A stretch of 64,000 nt of DNA from Progne subis subis (lineage: Eukaryota > Chordata > Aves > Passeriformes > Hirundinidae). Under the pieces are notes generated by a model. It was given only the letters and a program-made list of their open reading frames with translations, ran no database searches and was not told the DNA's origin. The position numbers were made by a program, and so were the translations under genes. This document shows, in pieces, positions 10,425-21,300 of this stretch. Location of the stretch: assembly GCA_022316685.1 (NCBI GenBank), contig JAKJHU010000108.1, positions 1-64,000 of the forward strand. Reading direction: 5' to 3'. The first letter of the stretch is position 1. Each line of letters begins with the position of its first letter.

Positions 10425-10650
10425 GAGCCGCCCGGAGCGCTTTTCGCGTGCGCTGCCCTCACGGACCCCGGCGCTGAGGGCTCTGAGGGCGCTGAGGGCT
10501 CTGAGGGCAGCGGCGGGAAACGCCCCCTTGCGGGGCGGGAAAATTCGCGCGGCAGCGCCCCAGCCCCGCCCCGCCCCCGCCCCGTCTCGTCTCGTCTCGT
10601 CTCCCTCAGGGCTCCCTCATGGCGTCTGAGTGACCATCCGGGCACCTCAG
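10425..10650. promoter_or_regulatory. Promoter-like CpG core, array 2 right end
   Basis: CTCF-like motif at 10520-10533 (one terminal base differs from the other cores), E2F-type GCGGGAAA at 10535-10542, and GC boxes with one extra C. It borders unique DNA, so of the four cores it is the one best placed to drive a transcript out of the array. Confidence 0.5.
10520..10533 (-). promoter_or_regulatory. CTCF-like motif, array 2 right partial unit
   Basis: The minus strand reads CCGCAAGGGGGCGT; the final base differs from the other three cores but the central AAGGGGGCG is intact. Confidence 0.4.
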
Positions 10651-10665
10651 CGGCACTCGGGACAC

Positions 10666-11891
10666 CCACTTCCCTTCATGGCACCCCAGGGACACTCGTG
10701 GCTCCTGCCTCTGCCTCTTTGTCCCTCATGGCCCCTCAGTTTCACACCGGACACCCACATTCCCCCTCAGCCTCGAAGCCCCTCAGTGACAGTCATGGAA
10801 CCCAAGTACCCTTCAGGGACCCTCAGGACCCCTCCTCAGCTCGTGGGGCATCAGCTTCTCCCTTCAGTGGCAATATTCTCCTGCACTGCTAAAATTGAGA
10901 CCTCTGAGATGTTTAAAGTCCTGGAACGGACTTATATATTCTTAAAAACCCCCAAACACTGCACCGTCCACCTCCCCCCCAAAAAAGAAAAATATTCCTA
11001 TTGAAGTTCATATTCTGTCTTAAAACCCTTAAAACCCCAAACAAGTATGTTTCTCAGCTTTTTGTTGCATCGATTGACTTATTTACACGTGAACATAAAC
11101 TATGTTTATGTAGTCCTTTACTGTCAGAAGCGTGGAAGGTGCTTGTGTGAGTCAGTTATTGGCATGATTTGTCATTTTACTCTTTCCACGGAATAAATTT
11201 TTTATGCTGTAGTTTGTTGGGTTTTTTTAATGTCATGAATCTCTTTTGAAGAGATTCTGATTTCGTTTAAAAAGCGTTGGACAAGATACCCCAAAAAGCA
11301 ATGATTTCTTAGCTTGAAGGACATATGGGTAATACTTATTTCTGAGGCTACACATTAGTAAATTTAAAAAGCTCTGAAAGCAAGGTTTTTTTGTAACTAA
11401 AGGAAAGCCAGAAAATTCTCTTGGTGTAAATCAGAGGCAGGGATAAAAATATTACCAAAATAAGAAAGGCAAGGAATGAATTAGATGAAAACCAGAGGAA
11501 ACGTTGCTATTATAATCATGCTACACACAAACACGGGGGAAAGCTCTTCTTGCAAACACACACTTAACAAAGCGGGGATTTACTATGCACCACAAAAAAA
11601 ACATAACCTGCTGTTTACTACAAGAAGAGTAAACAAACACTAGGAACCAACCCACAGCTTCTTTTCATGCAATTCCTCTCTGTGCTGGCAGGCCAGGGCT
11701 GCATTTCTGAAAATACATTGGAAATAAATAGCGAGAAGCTCCATTCAGATGCAGCAAAAAGCATTGTAAATACGAATTAATCAAGTGTGAAGGGCCAACA
11801 AAGACGGCCCATGGGTCACAATGATTTGATAGAGACAACCTCTTCCTCTTAATAATACACGGGTTGCTTTTGCTTGGGAGAGACAGGAGGG
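10666..11891. other. Transition from array 2 to AT-rich unique DNA
   Basis: The first 225 bp (to about 10890) are still rich in CCTCAG/CTTCAG pentamers like the array 2 units, but have no tandem period. From about 10900 the sequence is AT-rich and apparently single-copy. I see no gene, RNA or recognisable transposon. Confidence 0.55.
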
Positions 11892-11960
11892 AATCAGAAT
11901 CGCAGAATGGTTTGAGTTGGAAGGGACATTCCCACTAGTCCGGGTTGCTCCATCCAGGGA
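11892..11960 (-). mobile_element. CR1 LINE 3'-end fragment
   Basis: It begins AATCGCAGAATGGTTTGAGT and continues with TTGGAAGGGACA, the reverse complement of the avian CR1 3' end. An internal deletion then joins it to CCCACTAGTCCGGGTTGCTC. A short, 5'-truncated copy. Confidence 0.85.
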
Positions 11961-12378
11961 ATTCACAGTGGAAACGGCAAGAGGAGCGCCGAGGAGGGGG
12001 AAGCAGAGGCAGGGTGTTGTTCCTGCGGGAACCACGAGAGGGCAGCATTGCTCTTCGCTGGGCTGGTGCGCGCCGGAGCTGGGTGAGCGCCGATTCCTTG
12101 CCGGGGGACACGAACCGCACAATCCGCGGGTCCTGTGCTTTCTCGGAGGGACTACAGGCCCTTGGTGGGGCGGGTTTTGATTTATTTTTTTATGTTTACA
12201 TGCTTCTTGCTTTTCAGAGCTTAGCCTGGCGTTCCCTGCTGGGGTGGATAAGAGGGCTGAAAGTGAGCTTTATGAGTGGCACAGCTCTGGTTTTTTGTGC
12301 ATACTCTTAGATCTGACTTACTGAAGTGGAGATTTCAGTGAGGAGGAGCACTCCCAGCTATACTGGAAGTAGAGGGGA
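11961..12378. other. GC-rich patch and flank downstream of CR1
   Basis: About 11980-12170 is locally GC- and CpG-rich (GTGCGCGCCGG, CCGATTCC, ATCCGCGGG) and contains the CTCF-like site at 12032. The rest is ordinary AT-rich DNA. No coding region is supported. Confidence 0.5.
12032..12045 (+). promoter_or_regulatory. Near-consensus CTCF site
   Basis: CCACGAGAGGGCAG, followed by CATTG, matches 13 of 14 positions of the core CCASYAGRKGGCRS by eye, in single-copy DNA. It is on the plus strand, opposite to the motifs of array 2. This is the strongest CTCF candidate I noticed in the window. Confidence 0.6.
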
Positions 12379-12393
12379 ATAATAATAATAATA

Positions 12394-12434
<41 letters not shown>
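12379..12434 (+). repeat. (TAA)n microsatellite
   Basis: An interrupted run of AAT/TAA triplets, about 18 copies with one GTA interruption. Confidence 0.97.
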
Positions 12435-12435
<1 letters not shown>

Positions 12436-15251
12436 TAAAATCTGCTGATCTCCCAGCAGCTTAGTAGATGAAATGGTGAAAACAACTTCTGAATCCTGGC
12501 AGTAATGTGCACAGAGTGTGCAATGGGGTCCTCCAAGTTTTATGCTTGCATCAAAGGGGTAAGGGAGGCTCTAGCGGGGAATGTTGGCAGGGAAAGAGAA
12601 CAGAATCCCTGGAAAGCCAGACTGGCAGAGTCATTAAATAACATATAAGTCATCCTTCTCTGTCCCAGGCTTTTCAGAACCAGCAATGTTGCTGGCGCAT
12701 CTGTGTGGGGTAGTGAAGGAGTGAGTGGCTTAGACCTGGGAGCTCTCCTGGATTGTTTTTCCAGGCCTAATATGTCCATCTTCTGCAGGTATGGACATCT
12801 GACCCTGTCTGGATGGCTGTATACCTCAGTGTTGTGCTTCCTGAGTGCTTCATGCCTTGCTGCAGCTCAAGCTACCTTGACCTACAAAATCATTTCCAGC
12901 CCCTTGCTAAACACAACAAGGAACTGTCCATTTATCACTTAAATGTTTTCCAGTCCTCCATCTAGCCAAACTCTGTCTCTTTGGCAACACTTCCTACTCA
13001 GGCGACCTCAGCCAGCAGAAAAAAAAAAAGTTGTTTCCTTGTTTACAAAATAAAAAAGAAAAGAATGATTCTCTCTTTCAGAGGCTTGGGGACCTTGTTT
13101 ACCCTCCAGCCTGGAGTGAGTTTTTATGGACAGGTTTATAAACCCCTGCACAGCCAGCTCTGTAGTGCTGACAGAGCTTTCTGTGTAGCTGCTTTAACAC
13201 CTCAGCTCTGACAGGAGCACCACTGCGGATCTCAGGGATAGCAGCAGAACAGACAGACTGTTTTTGGCTGTTGTCAGGCTAGTGCGTACTGCAGAAACCT
13301 TTATCTTGCTAAGGGAGTGGAGCCCTTTTAGTGTCTTGATCGAGACGGGACAGGAATTCAACATGAACGAGCCAAACCCATTTCTGTCCTACCAAAGCTG
13401 CTGTTTTGCCCTGCGGTTTTGAGCCAGAAACTTGGTAGTGTGTGTAAGGGAAAAGTGCTGGGATAAGCCTTGTTCTAGAGCTGTCACCAGCAGTGTTCTG
13501 TCACGGCACCGAGAACCTGCAAACCCCTCAATGTTCCCTCTGCCCCCTCCGGCATGTTTTCCTCTGCAGCCTTTGGCTCTTCCCTATCATAAATCCTATA
13601 GGATTTAACTTCTAGCTACTGATCCTTTTGACAGTAATGGTCCATTAACTAACTAGACATAAAATTGAAAGTGTAAATCCCTCTGCCTTGGAGAATTAGA
13701 AAGCAGGTTTAGGATGCAGGCCATGAAATGCCGGAGTTCATTGGAATTGCAAACGAAGCCTGATTAACTGTGCCTGCCTGGGATCCTGGTCTGTGCCAAC
13801 ACGAGACCAGGAGCTGAGTCTGGTGTTACAGGACATTTGCAAGTGCCAGAGGAAAGCTTATAGTCTTGTGTTTGGAGCTTCTTTATCCCACTGCCAGGGC
13901 GTTCCCTGTAAGACAGTGAGGGAGTCCGGGCTGCTGAGGAATTGTCTCCAGACACTGATCCTGCTCTGATTGGAACTTTGGTGCATTTTCTTTTGTTGGG
14001 ATAAGGAGAGAAGGGAAGGCCAGAGGTGATGGTGCCTCTGCCCCTGGGGAATGACATCAGGGAGAAGGATAAGCTGATGGAGCAGCTCTGCAGCTTGGTG
14101 TGTACCAAGTCTTGTTCCCAGCCCTTCGAGAGACCTCCACTAATGTCATAGGGCTCCGCTCTGAGTCTGTGGGATTGCGTTCGCTTCTCTCTCCCTTCAC
14201 TAGACCTTGAGATCAGTGCCCACTGATTAAAAAAGTTAATTACCTTCCTCTTCCAGAAATGACTCTGCCTTCAATGTCTTCTAGGCCCTTAATTGAGCAT
14301 CTTTCTTTGACAGAACTTTTGATTGAATTGCAGTGAGTCACCAGTAGAGACAGGATAGCCAGGTCAGAGAGGGATGTCTTCAGGGAGCCAACTGGGCTCT
14401 GCATGTGGTGAATGGGGTGGTCCCAAACTCCTCAGGAATAAGCAACTGCATCAGAGAAAAGAGAGGAAAATTGGGTTCAAAAGCAGGGCTGGGTGGAGTC
14501 CGTGTTTCTGTGACCTCCTGCGAAGTGAAGTGCCTGCAGGCCGGTGGTCCGTGCACACCTGAGCTGGCCCCACCACCTGTGTGTGCTCCAGCATTTTCTT
14601 CTTTTCCCTGGATCCCATGGCCACGCTCCTGAGCTGAGTGCCTGTGCCATTCATCATGCCAGCAGCACAAGAGCAACTGGAAAAAGTGTCTGAATTTATC
14701 ACCGATGGCAGGAGCTTTTGTCTGTAATAAAAAACATTTTTCCCCTTCTCTCTTCTAGAGCTTTTCTCCTTTCCTTCTCTCATTATTATTATTATTAAGA
14801 AGCTTAATGCCATATGTCTTGCTGTTTCATAAATAACTCCTGTAATCAAACAGCGCTGGGTAAATGGGCAGTCCAGCTTGTGCAATTTGTTTGACAAAAT
14901 GAATCCAGAAGAATATGAGTCTGTGGAGGAAAGACAAATAGAGCAGCTTGGATGAATGTGTTAACCAAGAGAAAAATGGCTTGGCAGAGCAGCTGATGCT
15001 ATTTTTATCCATGCAAATGAAGTTCAGGGCTAGTTTATTAAAAATACAGTACAGAACTTGCCAGAATGGTCAGTGTCTCCAAGGATGGAGAGCAAGAAAA
15101 GTTCTCTGCCTCCTGAGGGCACAGGGGTGCAGCTCAGGAGGGAGTGAGGTGCAGCCAGCCTGGAGTGTGTTTAAGCTGGCAGGAGGGCTGGGCCTGGAGC
15201 ATCACCCAGGTGGCAGGAAGGGAGGGGAAACTGGGCTGTTGGTCCTGGCAG
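12435..15251. other. Non-coding stretch
   Basis: No recognisable gene or transposon. It contains a short (ATT)5 run at about 14782-14797. The open frames are short and lack domain similarity. Confidence 0.5.
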
Positions 15252-15319
15252 CCATCCATCCATCCATCCATCCATCCATCCATCCATCCATCCATCCATC
15301 CATCCATCCATCCACCCAT
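15252..15319 (+). repeat. (CCAT)n microsatellite
   Basis: About 16 copies of CCAT, ending in CCACCCAT. It produces artefactual Ser-Ile-His-Pro and Trp-Met-Asp-Gly repeats in open frames on the two strands. Confidence 0.98.
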
Positions 15320-18300
15320 CCTCAGATCACAGGGAGATCCCAGAGCTACCTGAGGCTCAGGAGAGCCTGCTCTGAGCTGGGTGTGACCATGATAAATCCC
15401 AGATAGCCAGGGTTGGATCTGTGCCTTCCTGAACAGCTGGGCTGCTGCTCCCTGTACCCTGCTCAAGATGTACCTGAGTATCCAGGGTTGGATGTGAACT
15501 TCCTTGGGCAGGAAAAGCTGAAGGAAGCCTTTATCACCTCCTGCACGGCTGTCTCTGCAGTCTCTTCCATGGGAAATCCATTCCAGAAGACACTGAGTGC
15601 CTGCCTCAGCCTGGGAGGTGCTGCAACCTAGAGGAGAAGAAATCCCTTCGTTCTGCAGCAGGGCCCGGCCTCTTCCTCACCATCAGGCAGCAGTACAGGC
15701 TCTGGTGCCTGGCTGGGCTGGGATGTGCAGATGAAGGGGAACATTTTTCATTGGTGAGAAATATCTCAGCTACTGCTGCCTGCAACTCACCTTTTTGTGG
15801 ACCTGCCCCGTGGCCAAGGCAGCTCAAAAGATGAAGTTTTAATCAAAGCAATCAATTTGTTTCTAGCGAAGTGGGGATTGTGTAGAGGGGGATGTTTCCC
15901 TGCATCCTGACCTCCTCTCTTCCCTCAGAATACTTGAGATGTCTTTGCTCTGACTTTACAAGCACAACATTACCCTGTGGGCTCGAAAGGAAGCCTGAGG
16001 GTTGATGTGCACGTGGGATGCAGGGGGAAAAAGCAGAGGCTGGGCCTGAGCTGTGTGCTGAAGGTAGAGTCAGGCAAAGCTGCAGTGCAGGTGGCTCACG
16101 TGTTGGACTGCACATCCACAGCCAGGGATGCTGGCTTATTAGTCGAGGAAACACCTCTCCTCTGGCTGCTTCCCTCCCCCTCCTCCAAGTGGGAATGCAG
16201 CCCCCATCCTTTTTCCCCATTCCTGGTGTGCATGAGTATTCTTTTTTAAGGGGCAAGCTGAATATTTTAAACAAACACTGCTTAAAATCTATAATTTATG
16301 GGCAAGGCTTCAGAAGAGGAGATCAGTCATCTCTTGGTGCTGAGGGTGTCTCTCCATCTGCAGCAGCCCCCACTACTCTGTTCCCAGTCAACTGGAGCAG
16401 CATAAGGGATTAGGCTTGGGCATGGCAGCACAGAGCAGCATCCAGAAAATTCCCAGCTCTGAATGAAGGAAAACTCGACTGTCTTCTCTTGCAGGCAGGA
16501 GCAGCTCCAAGCCCTCCACCAGTGGGACAGCTCTCCTGCTAGCCCTCCTGAAAGCAGCTGGCTGGGCCCCACGTTTGGCCCAGAGCTAGGCTACCTGGCA
16601 CAGCTCTTGGAATGGGGGGTTAGGAATCTGCAGCCTCCCTTCAGCTCCCATCTCACCCCTTACTTAAAACATGAGGGAGGCAGGGTACAGGTGAGATGTC
16701 TGAGCTGGCAGAGGCTGAACTCCCAAATCTGACAGATCAGACATGATGAGAAGCTGAATCAGGATCTGAACTTGAGTTTACAGGCACAGCTGGGCAGTGG
16801 GAGACCCCAGGTCACTGGGAGAAAGACCCTGCCCCTGCTCTCCTTCTCCTCTCTGTGCCCCTGTGTGTTCCCCAAGCTGAGCTGCATGTGGGAGGATTCC
16901 AGGCTTGTTCATTAATGGGAGTGGAGAGACTTTTGCTTCGATTAATTAATTTGCTGCTGTTCCCCATTTTCAGGACCATCTTTTATTCATGGCCAAGTAG
17001 CTCAGACACTGCTGCTTGCTGCCTGTTCAGGATGCTGGCATTAATATTTCATCCAGAGCCTGCTCGTGCTGAACAGACTTCATGTCCCATGTTCCTGCCT
17101 CTCCCCAGTGATCTCCTGCCCTGGCCCAGCTCACATTCCCTGCTTCCAGCCCCAGGCTGGGTCTCCCTGTGTCTTCACCGGTTGCATGGCTTCTGCTAGG
17201 ATCATATTCTCTGGGAATTAAATGTGGCACACTTGGAGCCGGGGCTTGGAGCTCACTGCCTTTGTCTCCTATGGCTCTGGGCAATCAGCCCTGCACAGAG
17301 GGTGTCGTGCTCACTGTGGGAATAATGGGTTCTGGGAGTAGCTTGTGATATCAAGCAGCAGGGAAAGGGGAGTGACTCTCATCCTGCTGTCCCCTCCCAG
17401 GAAAGCAGGATAGATATTTCAGATATTGCCAGAGGAGCAGTGTGGTGCCGTAGCTGCAATGTGGGAGAAAAGAAGGCTGCTGAAGAGAAAACCCTGGCTG
17501 TACCTTTCAGGGCAGCCACAGAAATGAGGAAATGACACTCTCCTGCTTCTTAACCTCTCTCCTGGTTCCTGTGCATGCACTCTCCAGCATTCCTTAGTTC
17601 TGCAGAGCTCCAAGGCCAGGAGCAGCCTTTGCCTGCAGCTCTGCAGCCCCAGCAAGGCACCGTGTCTGAACGAGGGCTGGCCACAATGCAGCTGTTTGGA
17701 GTGGCACTTCATTTACTGAATGGCATCTCCATAATTCTCTTCAAATAAAAAGACTGTGAAGTCTCTGTATTGGGAGCTGATGGAAGGCTTTGCTGTCAGG
17801 CAGGTGGCACAAAGGGATTATCTCCTTGCTGCATGTAGGAGTTCCTGGGTTTTGCTTGGGCTTTGTTATTCGATTATTTGTTCTCTCATTTGTCACTGGG
17901 GCTAGCCGATGTGATTCGTTCTCCCTGATTAAGGCACTTGTTTTGGCAGGGAAACGTTTCCCAGGTCTCATAGGATGGGATAAGAGGCCTTGCAAGGCAC
18001 AATCTGTGCCCTCCCCTCTTCATCCCAGAGATGCCAGAGCCAGTTCCTGGTACATCTTTCATCTCAAGAACAACACAGCACAGCAGCTCACAAAATGTCT
18101 GGCCCCAGCCCTCTGGCTCAGAGGCTGCAGAGCCACGAAATCAAAGCATCACCTTAAAAGAGGTCTCCAGATTAGACTGGGGAAAATATGGAGTTGGGAG
18201 GAAAGGGTGGAATTGTGTTGGAGAACATGTGCACGTGCCTGTGCATCCAGACGTGTAGTGGGGCCACGTTCAATTAAGGGAATGTGACTGCAGGTTGCAG

Positions 18301-21300
18301 GATGTGAAGGCTGCAAGTGGCAGAATCTCCACAGCCTCATTAAACTCTCATGTCCAAATTAAATGTCAGATTTGCATATTGGTTCTGTGTTTTCAGGCCC
18401 GTTATGCAGCAGCCGGGAGGAAGCTGATCGGGGTGGGGGTGCTGTGGGTATCCAGATTGCAACCTCACTCCTGAGAGCCCTGCAAAACCAAGCACGTGAA
18501 CTATTAGGGGAAACTAGGGATTAAACTTTGTTTTACAAGAGTCAGGGCTCTGTGCCTCATTTCCTGTAGGCAGAACAGAGAACTGCATGTGGTGGGCAGT
18601 GTTGTGTTGTCCAGGTTCCCAAAGCAGCTTCTGTGGGTTTTTTGCTATCCCCTTTCTTTCAGGAGACAGAGAGGAGGCACAGCACTGCCTGGACTCTGGC
18701 TTGTAGAGCTTCACCTCTGGGAAGCACTTTACAATTTACCCCAGGCTGGATTCCAGTCAGATCATGTTCTAATCCAGGTTTAATTACCTGTGAGGACAGA
18801 CAAGCCTCTTTCTTGCCTCTTGGGAAGCCCAAGCAGCAGGGTATTGGGACAAAGCCAATGCAGCCCTGGTTGGTAAGCCCCTGATGTGCACAGGAATTTC
18901 CATTGTGGCTGAAGACAGATAAATGTGCCCAGGGACTGAGCTAAGCAGCACTGAGAAACAGTGATCCAGCACCTGAGAGAGGCTCATCTCTCCCTGCAGG
19001 TAGTGGGAGGTTTCCCTGGCTTTGTAGTGCAATGCTGATTATCCATGCCAATGGTTTGGCTGCAGAGCCGTGGGTGGCAGCAGCAGGAAGGTGCTTCCCA
19101 ACAGCATGCTGGAGGAGATAAAAGAAGGAAAAGATTCTGGTCACCTGGGTACACTGTTGTGCTCTGCCCAAGTGTCCCTGCTGGGACCTGAAGGAGCCAT
19201 GCAGCCCATGTGCTTCAGTCCCTGGAAAGAGGTGGGAAGCAAGGAGGAAGAATGAGGTCTCTGCTGCTCTGGGAAGCCTGTGCCTGCTGCCCCGCACAGC
19301 TGTGAAGCGTGTCACATCCCTGATGGGCCAGATGCTGAAAGATGCTGAACATCCTTAGAAGGTCAACTCAGAAGGCAGAAAACCCTCCTGGCTAATTCTG
19401 AGACACAGAAGTGACGAGGCCTGCATGACAGGAGACACCCAGGAGGCAGAGCAGCTCTGAGTCAGCTGTCTCCAGAGAAATATTTGTCAATGGCTGGGCC
19501 AGTTTTCACCAGCTCCACAGCTGGTGGCAGTTTCTGCGCTTCATTCGACAAGCATCTTGTGTGGCTGACATGCTGCTTCCCTGGAGGGGAGGGGATGGGA
19601 CGCCTCCTTTCTCACTGGGGGTCGGTGCCTGTGGACTTTATCCAAGCACTCTTTGCACTGTGGTACCGTTTCCCCCGGAGGAAAAGGGGCCCAGCATCAG
19701 GGAAGAGCCTGCAGGCCTGGGCTGGGGAAGTGGAGGGTCTGAAGCATCTTCTCTGGCCACTTTCCCAAGTGCTGCCTGCCTGTGAGCCCTGAGTGCAGCC
19801 CACAGCTCATTACCTTAGGGCAGGCTCTGGGCAGGTAAGGACAGAGTAATTCCAGGGGAGTTGCTCCAGATTTACATGATTGTAAAGAGAAAGGATGCAG
19901 CCTTAATTAAACTTCTTCTGAGTCCTAGGAGGGGCTGGAATAGAACTCTGAGATCTGCCACAGGCTGCCTGTATGTCAGTTGTATAATTCCTCCTGGTCC
20001 CTATTCTCCTATCCATAAAAGCTGAAGCACCTCCTGCCTTGGTTAGGAGAGATGCAAACCTTGCAGGCTGAGACTGCTCCTGCCAGCCACCACAGCATCC
20101 AGGAGAGTAGTGGAGCTCCATATGCTGCTCTGCCGGCTGCTTCATCCCTGATCTTGGGCGGACAGAACTGCCCATGGAGCAAAGCCCACATTTCCTTTCC
20201 AAGTCCCCAGCTCTGAGACAGCATCCAGCTCCCTCAGCCCATGGTGGTGGCAATCCCACAGCCTCTGTGCTCTCCAGGCATCCTTTGCTGCATTCTCTTC
20301 CAACACCAGAGGCTGATGTGCTCGCTGCGTGGTGGATGAGAGCATCCCTCATAGCACAATGGAAGGAGTGAGCCTGAGGCTCCTGCAGGCAGGAGAGCAA
20401 GCCATGAAAGACAGCTGAGGACACGGAGCTCCAAACAGGAGTTGTGCCCAGTTTTAATGTGCCTGGCCTTTTGTGTTTGCCTCTATTCATGCCGGGAAGG
20501 AAACTGCTGTCTCTGTATCCATCTTTCTGTCAGAAAATCCTTAGGCTCTGAATAGATTTACTCTCCAATCTGTGAGCTGGTTAGCACCGGGCCTGTAGTG
20601 AGAGGAGGTGAATGACTCTGGAGGGCTTTATTGGCAGGACAGTGCTCTGGAGAGGAGGCTGCCTCGCTTGTTATTGATGGGATCTTCCACCGGTGGAGAC
20701 AGCCTTGGGGATAAGGAGTTGAGCAGTGGTAGATAGTCCAAGATTCCAAAGCTGGCTACAGGCTTGACCTTCCTTTCTGTACCCGTGGGCAAATCCCTGG
20801 TATCCACTTTATTTCTGTAACACTTTATGTCTGTAACACCCAGTGAAGTGTCACTCCCTCCATGGATGGTGACGCAGGAGTCTCCTCTTCCCTTGTGTCT
20901 CAGGCCCAGAGCTATTTGGCTGCCTATAAATTAGCAGCCAGGTAGGTTGTGAAAAGGACACCACCACGGAGTGCTTGCTCAGCCTGTGCTTTCTGTCACT
21001 GCAATGATGGTGCAGACAATTCCTCAGCTGCCGTGGTGGCTGGATTCCCCCGGGACTGTTGTTAATGCTGCTTTCCCAGCTCTTCCACTGAGCTGTCTCT
21101 GCCTGCTGCACTCATATAATCAGGAGCTGTAAAACCACTGACAACTCCAGAGACCAGAATGGAGATTACAAGCAACATTAAAATTAAAAATGAGCCAGAG
21201 TCACCAAGTTGTCTTCATTAGGCGGCTCTGTTTTATTTGCAGCTTTTACTGCCAAATAAATAATCTTTCAGGTGAGTTAGTTAAGCTGCCCTCAGGAGCA

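Larger units (their letters stand above)
7535..10665 (+). repeat. Macrosatellite array 2, about 855-bp CpG-rich units
   Basis: The sequence GAGCCGCCCGGAGCGC recurs at 7858, 8722, 9574 and 10425, spacings of 864, 852 and 851 bp. Each unit has two halves. One is a CpG-dense core of about 210 bp with GC boxes. The other is AT-richer, with two and a partial copies of a 127-bp subrepeat, followed by a tail holding the GCTGTTCTGTCCTGACTGAA segment. Units are very similar to each other. The 127-bp period is not a multiple of three, so the long open frames across it are not coding. I do not recognise a named family. Confidence 0.94.
10425..10665 (+). repeat. Array 2, right partial unit (core only)
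   Basis: A fourth CpG core with four GTCTC repeats, an extra CTGAGGGCG segment near 10485 and one extra C in the GC-box run. Similarity stops at about 10660, just after CAGCGGCACTC, where other units continue into CAGACAACTGC. Confidence 0.9.

Noticed and set aside
1..10665. Tandem arrays as a CRISPR array
   Set aside because: Repeat units of hundreds of bases without short direct repeats and unique spacers, in a vertebrate genome.
8053..10892. Open frames of 110-266 codons across array 2
   Set aside because: They run through 127-bp subrepeats whose length is not a multiple of three, so the same DNA is read in all three frames. There is no consistent protein.
15205..15218. CTCF-like CACCCAGGTGGCAG
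   Set aside because: Two mismatches at important positions in a GC-rich context; expected by chance at this degeneracy.
15134..15466. Ser-Ile-His-Pro or Trp-Met-Asp-Gly repeat proteins
   Set aside because: Products of the (CCAT)n microsatellite.
19903..20490. Single-copy open frame of 195 codons, minus strand
   Set aside because: No domain, no recognisable exon boundaries and overlapping open frames on both strands; explained by chance in GC-rich DNA.
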